Made by a program: the position numbers and the translations under genes. A model generated the notes under the pieces. It searched no databases. It was not told the origin of the DNA and saw only the letters and a list, made by a program, of their open reading frames with translations. A stretch of 64,000 nt of DNA from [Phialemoniopsis] sp. UDSM-2020 (taxonomy: Eukaryota; Ascomycota; Sordariomycetes; Thyridiales; Thyridiaceae). Numbering within the stretch: position 1 is the stretch's first letter; each line of letters begins with the position of its first letter. The stretch is taken from the NCBI GenBank assembly GCA_018873225.1, contig JAEILZ010000007.1:1798001-1862000 (forward strand), given 5' to 3'. Shown one piece after another: positions 21,463 to 32,229 of this stretch.

Positions 21463-22730
21463 CTATTCCTCATAACCCGGCTTTTTTCCTAGCATACCCT
21501 CCGTCGTACCTTGCCGCCTCCTCTTACCGAGGACGTCCTTCAGCCAGTCCGTCATGGTGAAACCCCAGTGTCCCGCAACAAGCGCTCCGGAAATGATGTT
21601 GATAATCTTGATGAGAAAGACAAGCAGGCCATCACGGGTCTCCTCAACGTTAAGCAGAATGGGCTCAATGTCATACTTGAAGAAGATGCCTGGGATGGTC
21701 CGCTCGGAGATAGCCGCGCTGGACTCGGTGACAGCGTATTGGTTCGTGAAGAGCGGGTTGGAGCCATGCTTGTAGACGGTCGGCACGACCGACATGAAGT
21801 ACTGGAACTTGTAAAAGTTTGACGACGCAGTATTGACTGTGCTGTCAAGAGGGTTGACGAGGGAAGGGTAGAAGGCTCCAAAGGAGAGCTCCGAGACGAT
21901 ATGCGAGAAATTGAAGGCTGTGTCGGACATTAGCAACTGCAGACAGAGACCACCAGGACAAGACCACTTACCACCGTGATCCAGATGCTCGCCAAACTCC
22001 ATGTAGCCGTGACCCCTCGCGGTGATGTGGAAATCGCCCTGGACCTTGTTCAGGTCCAAGCTGCCAAAGATGCGGCAGCTGTCCGCATCCCCCCTGACGC
22101 GCGGCGTCTTCCCCCACCTCGCCTTCTTGTGGCCGAGCGCAACGATGTCGTGGATGTGCTCCTCGCCGAAGCCCTCGTCGTGCGCGTGGGCTTGGAAGCC
22201 CTCACCGGTGAGCAGCCGGCCCTGCTTGTCGCGGCCGAGGCGGTGGATGCCCTTGCCGTCGACCCACTGGGACCAGGTGGTGGGGTCGCGCTGCAGCATG
22301 GTCGCGGCGAGGATGCGGTCGCCGGCGGCGTCCTGGACGTTGACGTGCAGGTCGGCGCACTGCATGCGGACGACGATGTCGAGGTTGATCTGCATCGAGC
22401 GGCTGACGCCCTTCTCGACGGCGAAGGTGTGCGTCTCGGCGCCGCGCCACCAGCGGCCGAGCTCGGACCAGAGCAGGATGGCCGAGACGAACATCATGGC
22501 GACGGTCCATTTGCCGCCGCCCGAGGTGTGCGTGACATATTGCGGTTTCGCCTTGGCTGTTCCGTGTAGTAGTCGTGGTTAGTTGCGAAGAGAGAGAGAG
22601 CAGGGTGTCCAAGGCTGGGGGAGGTCAACTCACGGAATGCGTCGAATGCGCTGACTATGCTTCCCGCCTGTGCGCCAAAGGCGTCATCGTCCATGTGGTG
22701 CTTCTCATTGCTATCGTACCCGTTCATCAT
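21463..22730 (-). CDS. ERV41: ERV41, ER-Golgi COPII vesicle protein
   Basis: Three exons, 22730-22634, 22556-21972 and 21917-21463, give 378 aa. The N-terminal cytosolic stretch contains VSAFDAFRE..KAKPQYVTHTS, then a membrane segment (WTVAMMFVSAILLWSELGRWW), the long lumenal domain with MQINLDIVVRMQCADLHVNVQD and CRIFGSLDLNKVQGDFHI, the FNFSHIVSELSFG motif and a second membrane segment (LLVFLIKIINIISGALVAGHW). This is the Erv41/Erv46 (ERGIC-type) layout. Family role: with Erv46, retrieves and sorts cargo between ER and Golgi. Two ATGs stand in tandem at the start (22730 and 22727). An extra polar insert around PTTWSQWVDGKGIHRLGRD is normal for filamentous fungi as far as I recall. Confidence 0.92.
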
Positions 22731-24626
22731 CGTGACAACTGAAAGCAGGCTTCGACGCTTCGCTTCGGGGTGGTGTCGGTCGCTCGGTGCGTGCGTGGGC
22801 ACTTCCGCTGCGTGTAGCCGGGCAGCAACAATTGGTCTCTGTTACCTCATTCCCGTCTGGTCAATTGAGGAGCGTAGAGATACTGTGCCACCTATTCTGC
22901 GAGAGCTTCGAGTTCTGCGCTCGATTACCGTTTGCAAGTAATGCTGTGGTTTGCTTGTTCAAACTGCCGGTCGTCGAGAATGCCAGGGTCTCGCGGGCTA
23001 AAGACCCGACAAGAGGACAGCTCAGCCAAAAAGCTCCAGCTCCGCCCCGGGTACCTCGCTGCAGCCCGGTGATGCTACCAAATAGCAAGTACATCACCCA
23101 GCAATGCTGACGTCCCCACATCTGGGGTCTGGCCGGCCGGTGAGGCGGGTACCTTTTCAGAGGAGCCCAAACCTGATAAAGATAAGGGGCAATGTTGGCT
23201 TCAATGTTCTCACGAAGAGAAGGCCAGGGCACACGTCTTACTTGCCGCGACAAGAATAGGTGGTTTCAAGGAAACCGTTGCGCTATCCTAGATTCGGCCA
23301 TCATACAATCTGGTTGTTTGATTCACAAGAAGCTTTCATGACAACACTTTTAGGCAATGGGCACGGACAAGCTTCGTGATGGAGATTTCCACAAGCGGTC
23401 GAATGCATGTCCTAAGATCTCTCCCATGTTTAAAGACGACCCGCCAACCAGATCTCGACCAATTTCATCCCTGTGGATTGGAATCGCGGATTAGTCAAGA
23501 CAATCACATTTGTCTGGACAATTTACAGACATGCTGTTGGGTGGGTCTCAGGAGAAAGACACATGTAATGGTGTCCTAGCTAGCCCAGCCATTACCAGCA
23601 AGACCAAGGATGGTATTAGCAATAGTAATTGGGCCAAAAGGACTACTCCAACCAAGTGACTGGTCTCTCCTTCGACTGATCAATCATTGGGTCGCCTCTT
23701 CTCAAGGGTGTTCGGAACAGTCTGACTGCATGAAATGTTGAATGAAGCATGTAAAGCACGGCGCCGACACCTCGGGTTACCCAGATCTCTCCTTTGGGGC
23801 GCAAATTACAGCATACGTCAACCGCCTGATCTAGCGCAAGGCGGGCCGCCAAAAATGGCAACAGGCCAGGGGTGTGGTCCAGTCCACAGCAGCATCGTGT
23901 GGCTGTGTCTGGTGCAATGGGAAGTGGGTTCAGTGGTTTTTTAGGTGGGCTCGGTGGGCAATTGGCACATGCAATGCGCTGGAGTGGGTGTGGGCAGCGG
24001 GCCTGAGGGCGTCGTCTCACACGGCAGTGGTGCCTGGTCGCGAGACTTGTTGCGGACCGTCCTCTCCTTTCTTTCGCAGCTTCTTTTTGGCATCCCATCC
24101 ATCCCATTCGATCTTGGCCCCTTGGCTTGCAAATGTGGCTGCAAATCTTAAAAAATTCCCCAACCCAGTTCTGAACACTTTCTCTCTCTCCTTAAACCAT
24201 AGTGTGTGCATTGATTTTTGGAGGCTTCAAGACGACTTCCTCCCTTGCGTTCTCTTTCGCCCGTCCGTCTTCTAGTCTACTCTCCTTTCTTTAATCCAAT
24301 TCTTCTCGAGCTACGGACGTCACGGCAGTCCGGTGGCGATTGGTTCGGCCTCGACAAAAGTGACCCCGTATTCTTGTTAGCGTGTGTGAGAAACACGTTA
24401 AACCTGGACAATCCCATTCCTCCTCAGGCCGTCTTGCCGTCCTTGCGAATCATTCAACCAAAACTACGACGAATCCCTCACTTTCTTACCTTCTCGGCGA
24501 CCGTTGTGCTTTTTTGATTGCAACATTTCAACAGGTGGACTTCTGTTTGCTCAGCGTGTCCTTCCTCCTTAGCCAGGAGAAGTTGCATTCCCACAACCTC
24601 GATTCACGACTCTATCCACCGCGACC
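22731..24626. other. 1.9-kb divergent intergenic region, ERV41 / GDT1
   Basis: The region holds two promoters for divergent genes. The right half (about 24050-24620) is strongly pyrimidine-rich, like a long fungal 5' leader, and contains several short upstream frames. No coding region with recognisable content was found in 22900-24050. Confidence 0.4.
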
Positions 24627-26329
24627 ATGAGACTACGACAGCGCCGATCACCTCTCATCCTCCTGCTTATCCCATCCCTAGCGGCGACAGCTGTGTTCGC
24701 CTCGTCATCAAACTACGACACCGCCGACGCCAAAGCTGCTGCTCCCGCTGCACACTCCGTACCAGCTGCTGCCGGTGCTGCTGCCGGCGCCGTCGAGTCG
24801 TCGCCCTCAAAGGTCAAGTACGATGTCGGCACCAAAGATGCTCCCGTCGATGGCAAGGACGGGAGGCCACACTCTGGCCCCTTTGTCGAAGTCGAGAACC
24901 TGCGCAAGGAGAAGGACGAGAAGGAGAGGCCTCCCCTGAAGGACAAGCCCAAGGACGTCCACATCATCGACGGCAAGATCATCCCCGAATCCAACGACGG
25001 CGTCATGGACGATAAGAATAGGCCAGAGCCCAAGGAGGGCACCACGGGCACATCCGGCGGTGTCAGCGAGAAGGACAAAGCGCGCAAGCAAAAGGAGACC
25101 AACACTGGCGAGAAGGCACAGAACAAACCAGAGACCCCCAAGGAGGCGCCACCTTTACCCCACAGCGAGCAGGAAAAGATCTCAAGCGGCCAAGACAAGA
25201 AGGAGAAGCTAAAGACGAAAGAGAAGGAGAAGGAGCAAAGCAAAGAGTCTTCGAAAGAAAAGGGGAGCAAGGATGCTCCCGGCGTTGTGACCGGACTCGA
25301 GGTTAGTAGCGGTCACGTCACGCTGATAGTTGTTCCTTCAAATACTGACATGATGTCTAGAAACCTGATGGTCTCCCTGAGAAGACTCACGAAGGCGGCC
25401 CCCCAATCCCCAACTCGGCAAACAAGGACCATCTCGATGTCACGAAGCAAAGTTCCAAGTCCTCCACCTCTAAGACCGGTCTCGATGACGACGACGAGGC
25501 TGGTGTCATCCGGCCCTTCCACTCCTTCGTCCTCTCCCTCACCATGATTCTCTTCTCCGAAGTGGGCGACAAGACCTTCCTTGTCGCTGCGTTGATGGCC
25601 ATGAAGCACGACCGCATGGTTGTCTTTTCTGCCGCCTTTTCCGCCCTCATCACCATGACCGTCCTTTCCGCCATCCTCGGCCACGCCCTGCCCTCTCTTC
25701 TCCCCAAGCGCGTCACGAGCTTCCTCGCCGCCGGCCTCTTCCTGGTGTTTGGCACACGGATGCTCCGCGAGGGTCTCGCTATGAGCCGCGACGAAGGCGT
25801 CAGCGCTGAGATGCAGGAAGTCGAGATGGAGCTCGCCGAGAAGGAACATCTCGCTCGCCAGCAAGGCCGCCGCCGCTCCTCCATCTCCCCGTATGCTCTA
25901 GAGATGGGTCTCGACCGCAAGTCCCGATCCAAGTCTCGTTTCCCCACCCCGCCCCGCAGCCCCTCGACCTCTCCCGGCCGCAGCCCGAGCCCTCGCGGTG
26001 GCGCCCTTGGCGGTTTCCTCGCCGGCCTGAACAACCTGTCCTCGCTGCTGCTGAGCCCTGCCTGGGTCCAGACGTTTGTCATGACCTTCCTTGGCGAGTG
26101 GGGCGACCGCAGTCAGATTGCGACTATTGCCATGGCCGCTGGGCAGGACTACTGGTGGGTGACCCTCGGTGCTGTCCTGGGACATGGCTGCTGCACTGGT
26201 GTCGCAGTCATCGGCGGTCGCGCCATCGCTGGCCGTGTCAGCCTCAAGGTTGTTACTGTTGGCGGTGCCGTTGCCTTCCTGCTATTCGGAGTTATCTACT
26301 TTGTCGAGGCGTTGTACTCGACATCATAA
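24627..26329 (+). CDS. GDT1: GDT1-type Golgi/vacuolar Ca2+/Mn2+ transporter (UPF0016)
   Basis: Two exons, 24627-25301 and 25361-26329, give 547 aa. A signal peptide (MRLRQRRSPLILLLIPSLAA) is followed by a long, highly charged Lys/Glu/Pro-rich lumenal region (about residues 30-265). The conserved core then has two repeats, each with its signature: EVGDKT with Glu292 and Asp295, and EWGDRS at 471-476. Six hydrophobic segments flank a basic cytosolic loop full of Arg/Ser/Pro (about residues 375-430). Family role: cation/proton exchange supplying Mn2+ for Golgi glycosylation and controlling Ca2+. The yeast protein is about 280 aa, so the charged N-terminal extension is unusual. Divergent from ERV41; a secretory-pathway neighbour, perhaps by chance. 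Confidence 0.93.
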
Positions 26330-27042
26330 AACGGTCATCCTTTCGCGCGTCACATGCATTATACTCCAAGATTTCACGGCGTTCCCTTCGGATTGGGACT
26401 ACAGAGACCGGACCGACAACTACCATGTAAACCTTATAATATCAGCCTGCAGCACCAATGTTGAGGCGACTCCCTCTGCGCGGCAGACTACTTTCACTTA
26501 ATTATCTCTTTTCAGTTTCATCAACGAAGGCGTCGGGGCACGGTGCTTTCCATTACTGGCGGGGAATGAAACGCATTTATCACGGGCTGCGAAAGACGGG
26601 AAACGCAAATGAGCTTATTACCTATTTATTACTGTATTGTACAGAAGGTGCGTGTATGTGGGGGATAACACTGGTAGAAGGGGTCTACACGAGTTATTGA
26701 ATAAAGAACCTGCCCTGGCAGCGGGCTACAGCTCGCGCTTACATCGAATTGTTCCACTCATCTTGTCTTGCGAGTCTGACACCTACCTTGGACCAGCGGG
26801 CCATCGAAGGAGCGAGGCCTCGTACTCTTTACTCAATCGAGATGTCAATATCGGAGAAGGAGCTTTGCAGCATAATCATCGCTAGTGCTTATGCTCAGGC
26901 TCACGACACCATCATGGCCCATGGCCGACAGTCGCACGGTGTTTAGCGGTCAGATGTTTATATACGTCCACCAGACCTACATATTCTCGACATGCCATAC
27001 CAAAGGATCTCGGTTTGAGCAACATAGACGGCAACCATAACA
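26330..27042. other. Intergenic region GDT1 / alpha-beta hydrolase
   Basis: Contains the GDT1 3' UTR and the hydrolase promoter with a TATA-like element at 26958-26964. No other feature seen. Confidence 0.4.
26958..26964 (+). promoter_or_regulatory. TATA-like element of the alpha/beta hydrolase
   Basis: TTATATA about 80 bp upstream of the ATG at 27043. Position fits a core promoter; not otherwise verified. Confidence 0.4.
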
Positions 27043-28176
27043 ATGAAGCTCGCGTTGCTTTCAGTCCTACTCCTCGCCCGTCGGGCCGCAGCCTCTGCGC
27101 AATGTCAGGCCGTCACCTTCACCCTCGACGTCGAGGCGGTCAACGTCGAATACTCACGTGTCCCAGAGCCTGACGACCCGGCCTCGGCGCACGAGTTCCT
27201 CGTCTCGGCTTTCACGAGCGGATTCCCCGTCAACGGCACGACAACGGTCGGCGGCACCTTCACCGTACACGGTACCTACTGCCGGCCGCCGACACTCGTC
27301 CGGCCCCGGGACACCCTGCAGCTCCTCGTCCACGGCATGTCTTACACGCGTAGCCTGTGGTACGGGCTCGGTTTTGGGGGCGCCAACGACTGGCAGCTCT
27401 TTGCCACGGAGCGCGGGTACCACACCCTCGCCGTCGACCTCGTCGGCCACGGCGAGAACCCACAGCGCCCGGACCCCCTGCGCGTCCTGCAGGGCGCGCT
27501 GCACATCGAGGTCCTGCACCGCATCATCCAGGAGGTTCGAGACGGTGGCGACGGGGTTTTGTCGCACCGGTTCGGCCGCGTCGTCTGGGTGGGCAACTCG
27601 TACGGCTCCAGCCTCGGCGCGCACCTGGCCGTGACCTACCCTCCCGACGCCGACGCCCTCGTGCTGACGGGCTTCTCGCGCGACCCAGCTCTGCCGGAGC
27701 ACGTCCTGGCTCAGTACCAGAGCGCGATGGGCGTATCCCCCGCGCGCTTCGGGGACCTGCCGCCGGGGTACTTGACCGTTGCTTCACAGTCGGGTCGCAC
27801 GGCGGGGTACTACGGCGGGCGGTTCGATCCCCGGCTCGCGGCGCGCGACTTCGAGTACGAGGACACCATCGCGCTGGGAGAGCTCGTCTCGCCGGCCGTA
27901 GCTCCCGGTGCCGTGCCCGAGTACAGCGGCGCCGTGTTGGTCGTTACGGGTGAGAAGGATATCGAGTTCTGCCCCAAGGGGCCGGGGGATGCGTGCAAGG
28001 AGACGCTGAGGGCGACGGGCGACGAGTTCTTCCCCAAGGCGGCGGTGTACGACTCGTTTGCGGTGCCGGAGACGGGGCACGTGCTGCCTTTGCACGAGAG
28101 CGCGCCGGAGGCGATGCGGGTTGTGCACGAGTGGTTGGACGAGCTGTTTCCTACAGTGGGCGGTATGGAACTGTAG
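27043..28176 (+). CDS. Secreted alpha/beta-hydrolase
   Basis: A single GC-rich exon of 377 aa. A signal peptide covers about residues 1-18 (MKLALLSVLLLARRAAASA). The hydrolase fold shows an oxyanion-hole segment LLVHGMSY (HG at 97-98), the DLVGHGEN strand, a nucleophile elbow GNSYGS with Ser186, a candidate acid in TGEKDIEF (Asp307) and ETGHVLP with His347. Cysteines at 21, 80, 311 and 319 could form disulfides. The family covers esterases, lipases and epoxide hydrolase-like enzymes; the substrate cannot be read from the sequence. Secretion suggests activity outside the cell or in the vacuole. Its GC content appears higher than neighbouring introns and spacers, as is common for intronless fungal genes. 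Confidence 0.88.
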   Translation: MKLALLSVLLLARRAAASAQCQAVTFTLDVEAVNVEYSRVPEPDDPASAHEFLVSAFTSGFPVNGTTTVGGTFTVHGTYCRPPTLVRPRDTLQLLVHGMSYTRSLWYGLGFGGANDWQLFATERGYHTLAVDLVGHGENPQRPDPLRVLQGALHIEVLHRIIQEVRDGGDGVLSHRFGRVVWVGNSYGSSLGAHLAVTYPPDADALVLTGFSRDPALPEHVLAQYQSAMGVSPARFGDLPPGYLTVASQSGRTAGYYGGRFDPRLAARDFEYEDTIALGELVSPAVAPGAVPEYSGAVLVVTGEKDIEFCPKGPGDACKETLRATGDEFFPKAAVYDSFAVPETGHVLPLHESAPEAMRVVHEWLDELFPTVGGMEL

Positions 28177-29543
28177 AATTTGGGAATGTGCCGTTCTTAG
28201 CGATGGGGCTCTGGATATATAGATCCATCAGGTCTTGAGGTTATGTCATAGGAAACACGGGCGATTAGCCAACGTGACCTTGGAGGCCCGAACATCGGGG
28301 TTTTCCCACAGCCATGGGCGGCACTGACGTCCCCAGTACAACCCTATGTGCAGAGGCTAAACAGGCTGGCTAAATCGTGTGTAATTTTCCGTGGCGGAAA
28401 GGTGGAGGGTGTGGTGGCTGTCAAAGTTGATGTGAGTTGGATCAATGGTACCCCTTGGACCCAGATCTTCAAGCTGTTGATAATTACCAAATGTCCGCAT
28501 CTTTGGCTCTGGCGCTTGCTCCGGAGTCCGGAGGAGATGGGGGTCCCACTCCGGCGGGTCGCGCTCTTTGCGTCCCAATCGCATCGGACTGCGCGCGCAA
28601 AGTTGCCTCGTCTCTCGAGCTCAGCTCGCCCTGCATCTGTTGAGATGTGCGCCTTCTGAGAGCTTTTGAGTATGGATGGGCGTTGCGGCCCCCTGTAACT
28701 ATTGAGAGGATGTGCAACGCCGGGCTGAGGAACGGTACAAAGTCACCTTCCTGGTGGGGGAAAGTAGATGACCGCAACACTCACGAGTTGGTAGGAAAAC
28801 CTACATGCCTACATGAGCATGTTGCGCCCAGCTTGGCTCTTCTACTTCCAGTCCTTCAGGGAGGGGCCCGCCACATCGTCGGCCTGTACGGAAGATCTCC
28901 TTGTTGAGTGCCGTAATCTGCATTTACAAATCAACACTGAAGACAGATAATAAGCAAAGTCCCGCATATCCCGCATGAATGTCCATCCCCCTCCCTCGAA
29001 TCCCTTCTCCCCCACGCATGTACGTACGTGCACGCACTCCCGCCAGCTTGCTCCGTTGATTCACACACCCGATTCCTGAGAAAGCCTATCCTTCGTAGTA
29101 TTCTGCACCTGTCTTACTCACCGCAACGGAGAGCTCCCCGAAGCTTTGCAAAGGGACCCCGCACCCTCTTTCTAGTAGAGAGACAAGAAGAGGCACAGCT
29201 CCTTCGCAAGACACTCCACCGAAGCTCCACGCGGCGATCTCGTCTCGTTCCTTTTAGACGGAGCTGCCCCACGCCCACTCTCGTCACCTCTTTGCCTGTG
29301 TGTCCGAAGACCGCTGCGTAATTTTTGACGCCCTGTGAAACACCTCCCATCTTCTGTTGCTTTTGAGTCTTTTATTTGCCAATTATACCAGCTCTCATCG
29401 CCCTCTGGTTCACCACGGAAGTGTGTTTTCCGACGAGCTCTTGTCACTTACAAAGACACCCGCCGGACCCTTGAGCTACTGTGAGCTAAGCTCCGAAGCT
29501 ACTCTTACATCCGTCGGATACACCTATACCAGCTTCACCAAGG
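28177..29543. other. Intergenic region, hydrolase / mutarotase-like gene
   Basis: About 1.4 kb without a gene I can support. The last 500 bp is CT-rich and probably promoter and leader of the gene at 29544. Short frames on both strands lack conserved features. Confidence 0.4.
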
Positions 29544-30051
29544 ATGTGGTCCAAGCCCAACGCTGCGCCGGCGGACCACACGCCCAAGGCAGACGCCTTG
29601 ACGCCGGCGACGATCAAGCAAAAGAATCACGGCAAGCGATACGGCCAGGTCGTCAAGCTGAAGCCCGAGCATGCCGCCAAGTACAAGGAGGTGCACGCGG
29701 CCGTCTGGCCAGAGGTGCTGAAGCAGATCAAGGACTGCAACATCAAGGATTGTGAGTCCTTGCCGGGTCATCTTGCGCCTGATGGGAGGGGAGTCGTGAG
29801 CTAACAAAGACAAAACAGACAGCATATTCTACGACGAGGGTTCCAATATGCTCTTCGCCTGCTTCAAGTACGTCGGTTACGACTTCGCTGGTGACATGGA
29901 GCGCATGCGCGAGAACCCCAAGGTGCGCGAGTGGTGGAAGATGACCGACGGCTTCCAGGAGTCCCTGGTGCCCGGGGCGACGGCAAGCGAGGCGGAGCCG
30001 CCCGCGCCGGCTTGGTGGAAGCCGATAGAAGAGGTCTTCTACACTCCGTGA
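29544..30051 (+). CDS. L-rhamnose mutarotase-like protein
   Basis: Two exons, 29544-29751 and 29819-30051, give 146 aa, with a tyrosine codon split by the intron. After a 25-residue polar N-terminus the core reads GQVVKLKPEHAAKYKEVHA, then AVWPEVLKQIKDCNIKDYSIF, LFACFKYVGYDF and WWKMTDGFQESL, the order and aromatic pattern of the RhaM-like dimeric alpha-beta-barrel family (DUF718). Family role: interconversion of alpha and beta anomers of L-rhamnose, though many fungal members are uncharacterised. Usual length is 105-120 aa, so the N-terminal extension is the only departure. No sugar-catabolic partner genes are adjacent. Confidence 0.88.
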
Positions 30052-30367
30052 TGCTGCTTGGATAATTTCCTGAAAAAGGCGCTGGTTTTTGGGGGGTCCA
30101 TATGACATTCGGGAACGAGATACGGCTGCCATCTTTCTTTTGATTACTTTTTAGCCTTTTGAATGCGACCTCTCCTTTTTGTACCGCAGCTCGGGCGCCA
30201 TGTCCTGTGAAAGGGTATTCATGAGCAGTATTGTACAGTATGGTGGTTGAGGTTGCAGACAGACGCTGCTCTGGTGTGTGATATACAAGTGTTGATACAG
30301 GTCCGGCTCCGCTCCTTCGGCGGCGAGCAAAAATGGACGCAGAGATCGACCTTCCGAGCTTCCCAGT
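30052..30367. other. Convergent 3' region, mutarotase-like / thioredoxin-like
   Basis: The 316 bp separates two converging genes and contains only 3' UTR-like sequence. Confidence 0.4.
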
Positions 30368-31022
30368 TCACCTGCCGAACCAGCTACCTCCGCCGCCGCG
30401 ATTGCCCTGCCGCCTCGCCTCCGTCCGGATCCACTCCTCCAGGAACCGGCGGTCGGCCAGCTTCCGGCCGTCCATGAGCTTGGTCTGCACTTGCGCCTCG
30501 CCGGCGTCGAAGCTCAGCAGCGTCGGGATGCTGTTGATCATGTAGGTCATGCCGAGCTGCGCGCCCATGACGTCGGGCGCATCGTACTCGACGGCGCAGA
30601 AGGCGACGCCGCCCTCGGCCTCGCCGACGCCGGACTCGACGAGCCCTTCGACGAGCGGGTGGACGGTGCGGCAGGGCGGGCACCAGGACGCGGTCCACAG
30701 CGTGATGAGCGGCTGGCGCGCGGCGGAGGAGAGCGAGATGTAGGTGTGGAGGTCTTCGGGGCGTCGGACGCTGGGGCAGAATTCCAAAAGTTAGCAATCA
30801 AGAGGGTTTTCGTATATGTGCCGAGACGAGAGGCAATGGGGCGAGAGAGCTTGCTCACGAGGAGTAGATCTGGTTCTTGGCCTGCAGCTTTCGGGATGTC
30901 GAAAAGGGCCTACTGCTCTGCGGCAGGATGCGCGGTGACGACGGTTTGCAGGTGGTGAGGATCCACCGCTGCAGAGGCTGCCCTGCGAGTCGAGACCCGC
31001 GCTGGGCCAGGGAGGCGTGCAT
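30368..31022 (-). CDS. Mitochondrial thioredoxin-like protein
   Basis: Two exons, 31022-30859 and 30770-30368, give 188 aa. The N-terminal 45 residues are Arg/Ser-rich and lack acidic residues (MHASLAQRGSRLAGQPLQRW...), a mitochondrial targeting pattern ending near RPFSTSRKLQA. The thioredoxin fold follows with active site ASWCPPCRTV, in place of the common WCGPC, then AVEYDAPDVMGAQLGMTY and the cis-Pro segment INSIPTLLSF. The tail is Arg/Gly-rich. I chose the ATG at 31022 because it begins the presequence; an in-frame ATG at 31169 would add 49 residues of poor character. Redox function is expected; partner proteins are unknown. Confidence 0.88.
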
Positions 31023-32229
31023 TGTCGCGGATGAGAAGACGCGGGGAGATTCGCGAGGCCGGTTGGTGATGGTGGCTGGATTCTGTTGCAGGATTTGTGT
31101 AAATCTTGGGCCTCGAGGTAAAGTTCCGGTCGAGGTCGGATCAATTGAATCAAACTTCCACCGGGTCAATTACAATGGAGAGAGCTGTAGTGGATCCCTA
31201 GCACTCAGGCCGTTAATGGGTCCCAGACTTCAGTTTGACAGCTGAAAGATCCGATAATACTTATGCGCGCATCAATCAGCATAGATGCGCCGAGCCAGGG
31301 ATGACTAGTTACTAAGTAGGCATATCTCCAAAGACGAGAGAATGGAGTCAAGGCACCACTAGCAAGTCGTGGTTGTTGCACCATCGTCCATGATGATACA
31401 CGCGGAGAGGGCGGCCAAGGCAAGCCAGGGTCTTCTCCACTGTCGTCATAGGGTCCACGGGTCTTTGAATGCTGCGCAGATAGTGGCCCTAGAGCCGCCC
31501 TCTTCGACATCTCCCAAACGACGGCGGCCACCTCGGCTCTTACAAAAAACACTCATGTGCTACACACACTACACCCCTTTGGTGATCTATCGCATGCCCG
31601 CCTGACTTCCCAGGTCTCCTCCACAACCAACCGCAGAGAGCGGTGAAGTCTTGGATGGGGAGCAGACCTTGTTGTGGATAACCCCCATGGCAGATATGCC
31701 GGCCTAAATCAGGTCAGATCCCAGGCTTTGTGGGGAGGGAGAGACGCACGAGGAGGATCACGCTCCACCAGAATTCCGCAGTCCTATCTTGGCCGCTCAG
31801 GGTATCAGGGAGTTGGAAAGAAGGCGAACCCCTGCCCCTCGTATAATTTTTGGTCTTCGTTGACCACCTCCCTGCCTTGAGTGTTCTTATATATTGAGGT
31901 GCCCTTGGGAGACGAGTTTGTTCTGTCTGGTTGCAAGGACGATAAGAGACCGTTCCTTCTCAAGGGATGAGTGTTGTGAGGCAAGTGAGCCACACCACAA
32001 CCTCGACAGATCCACAGTTGCCTTGAGTAAGGACCGTCCAGCTTCATCAGGTGTGCACTCCTGGCTCTCAATTCTGATATCTTGGTGTCAAAGACTTTTC
32101 TCTCACGACAATCTGGTTCTTTTTGCTTCTACTTTTTCTTCGGCATTTTTTTTCGGCCTTGAGTGCGGGCCTACCTCATCCTCGAATTCGCTAGTTTTGC
32201 AACCTTGTTGGACGGCAAAAGCGCACAGC
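31023..32229. other. Divergent intergenic region, thioredoxin-like / MFS
   Basis: About 1.2 kb between divergent genes, without a supported gene. TATATAT at 31888-31894 lies about 340 bp upstream of the transporter ATG and could be its core promoter with a long leader. The leader contains an in-frame upstream extension without stop, which I do not take as coding. Confidence 0.4.

Noticed and set aside
22202..22612. His/Arg-rich minus-strand frame over ERV41
   Set aside because: Shifted frame of the ERV41 exon.
24713..25270. Minus-strand 185-aa Ser/Phe/Leu-rich frame
   Set aside because: Reverse reading of the Lys/Glu-rich GDT1 extension, which yields such residues automatically.
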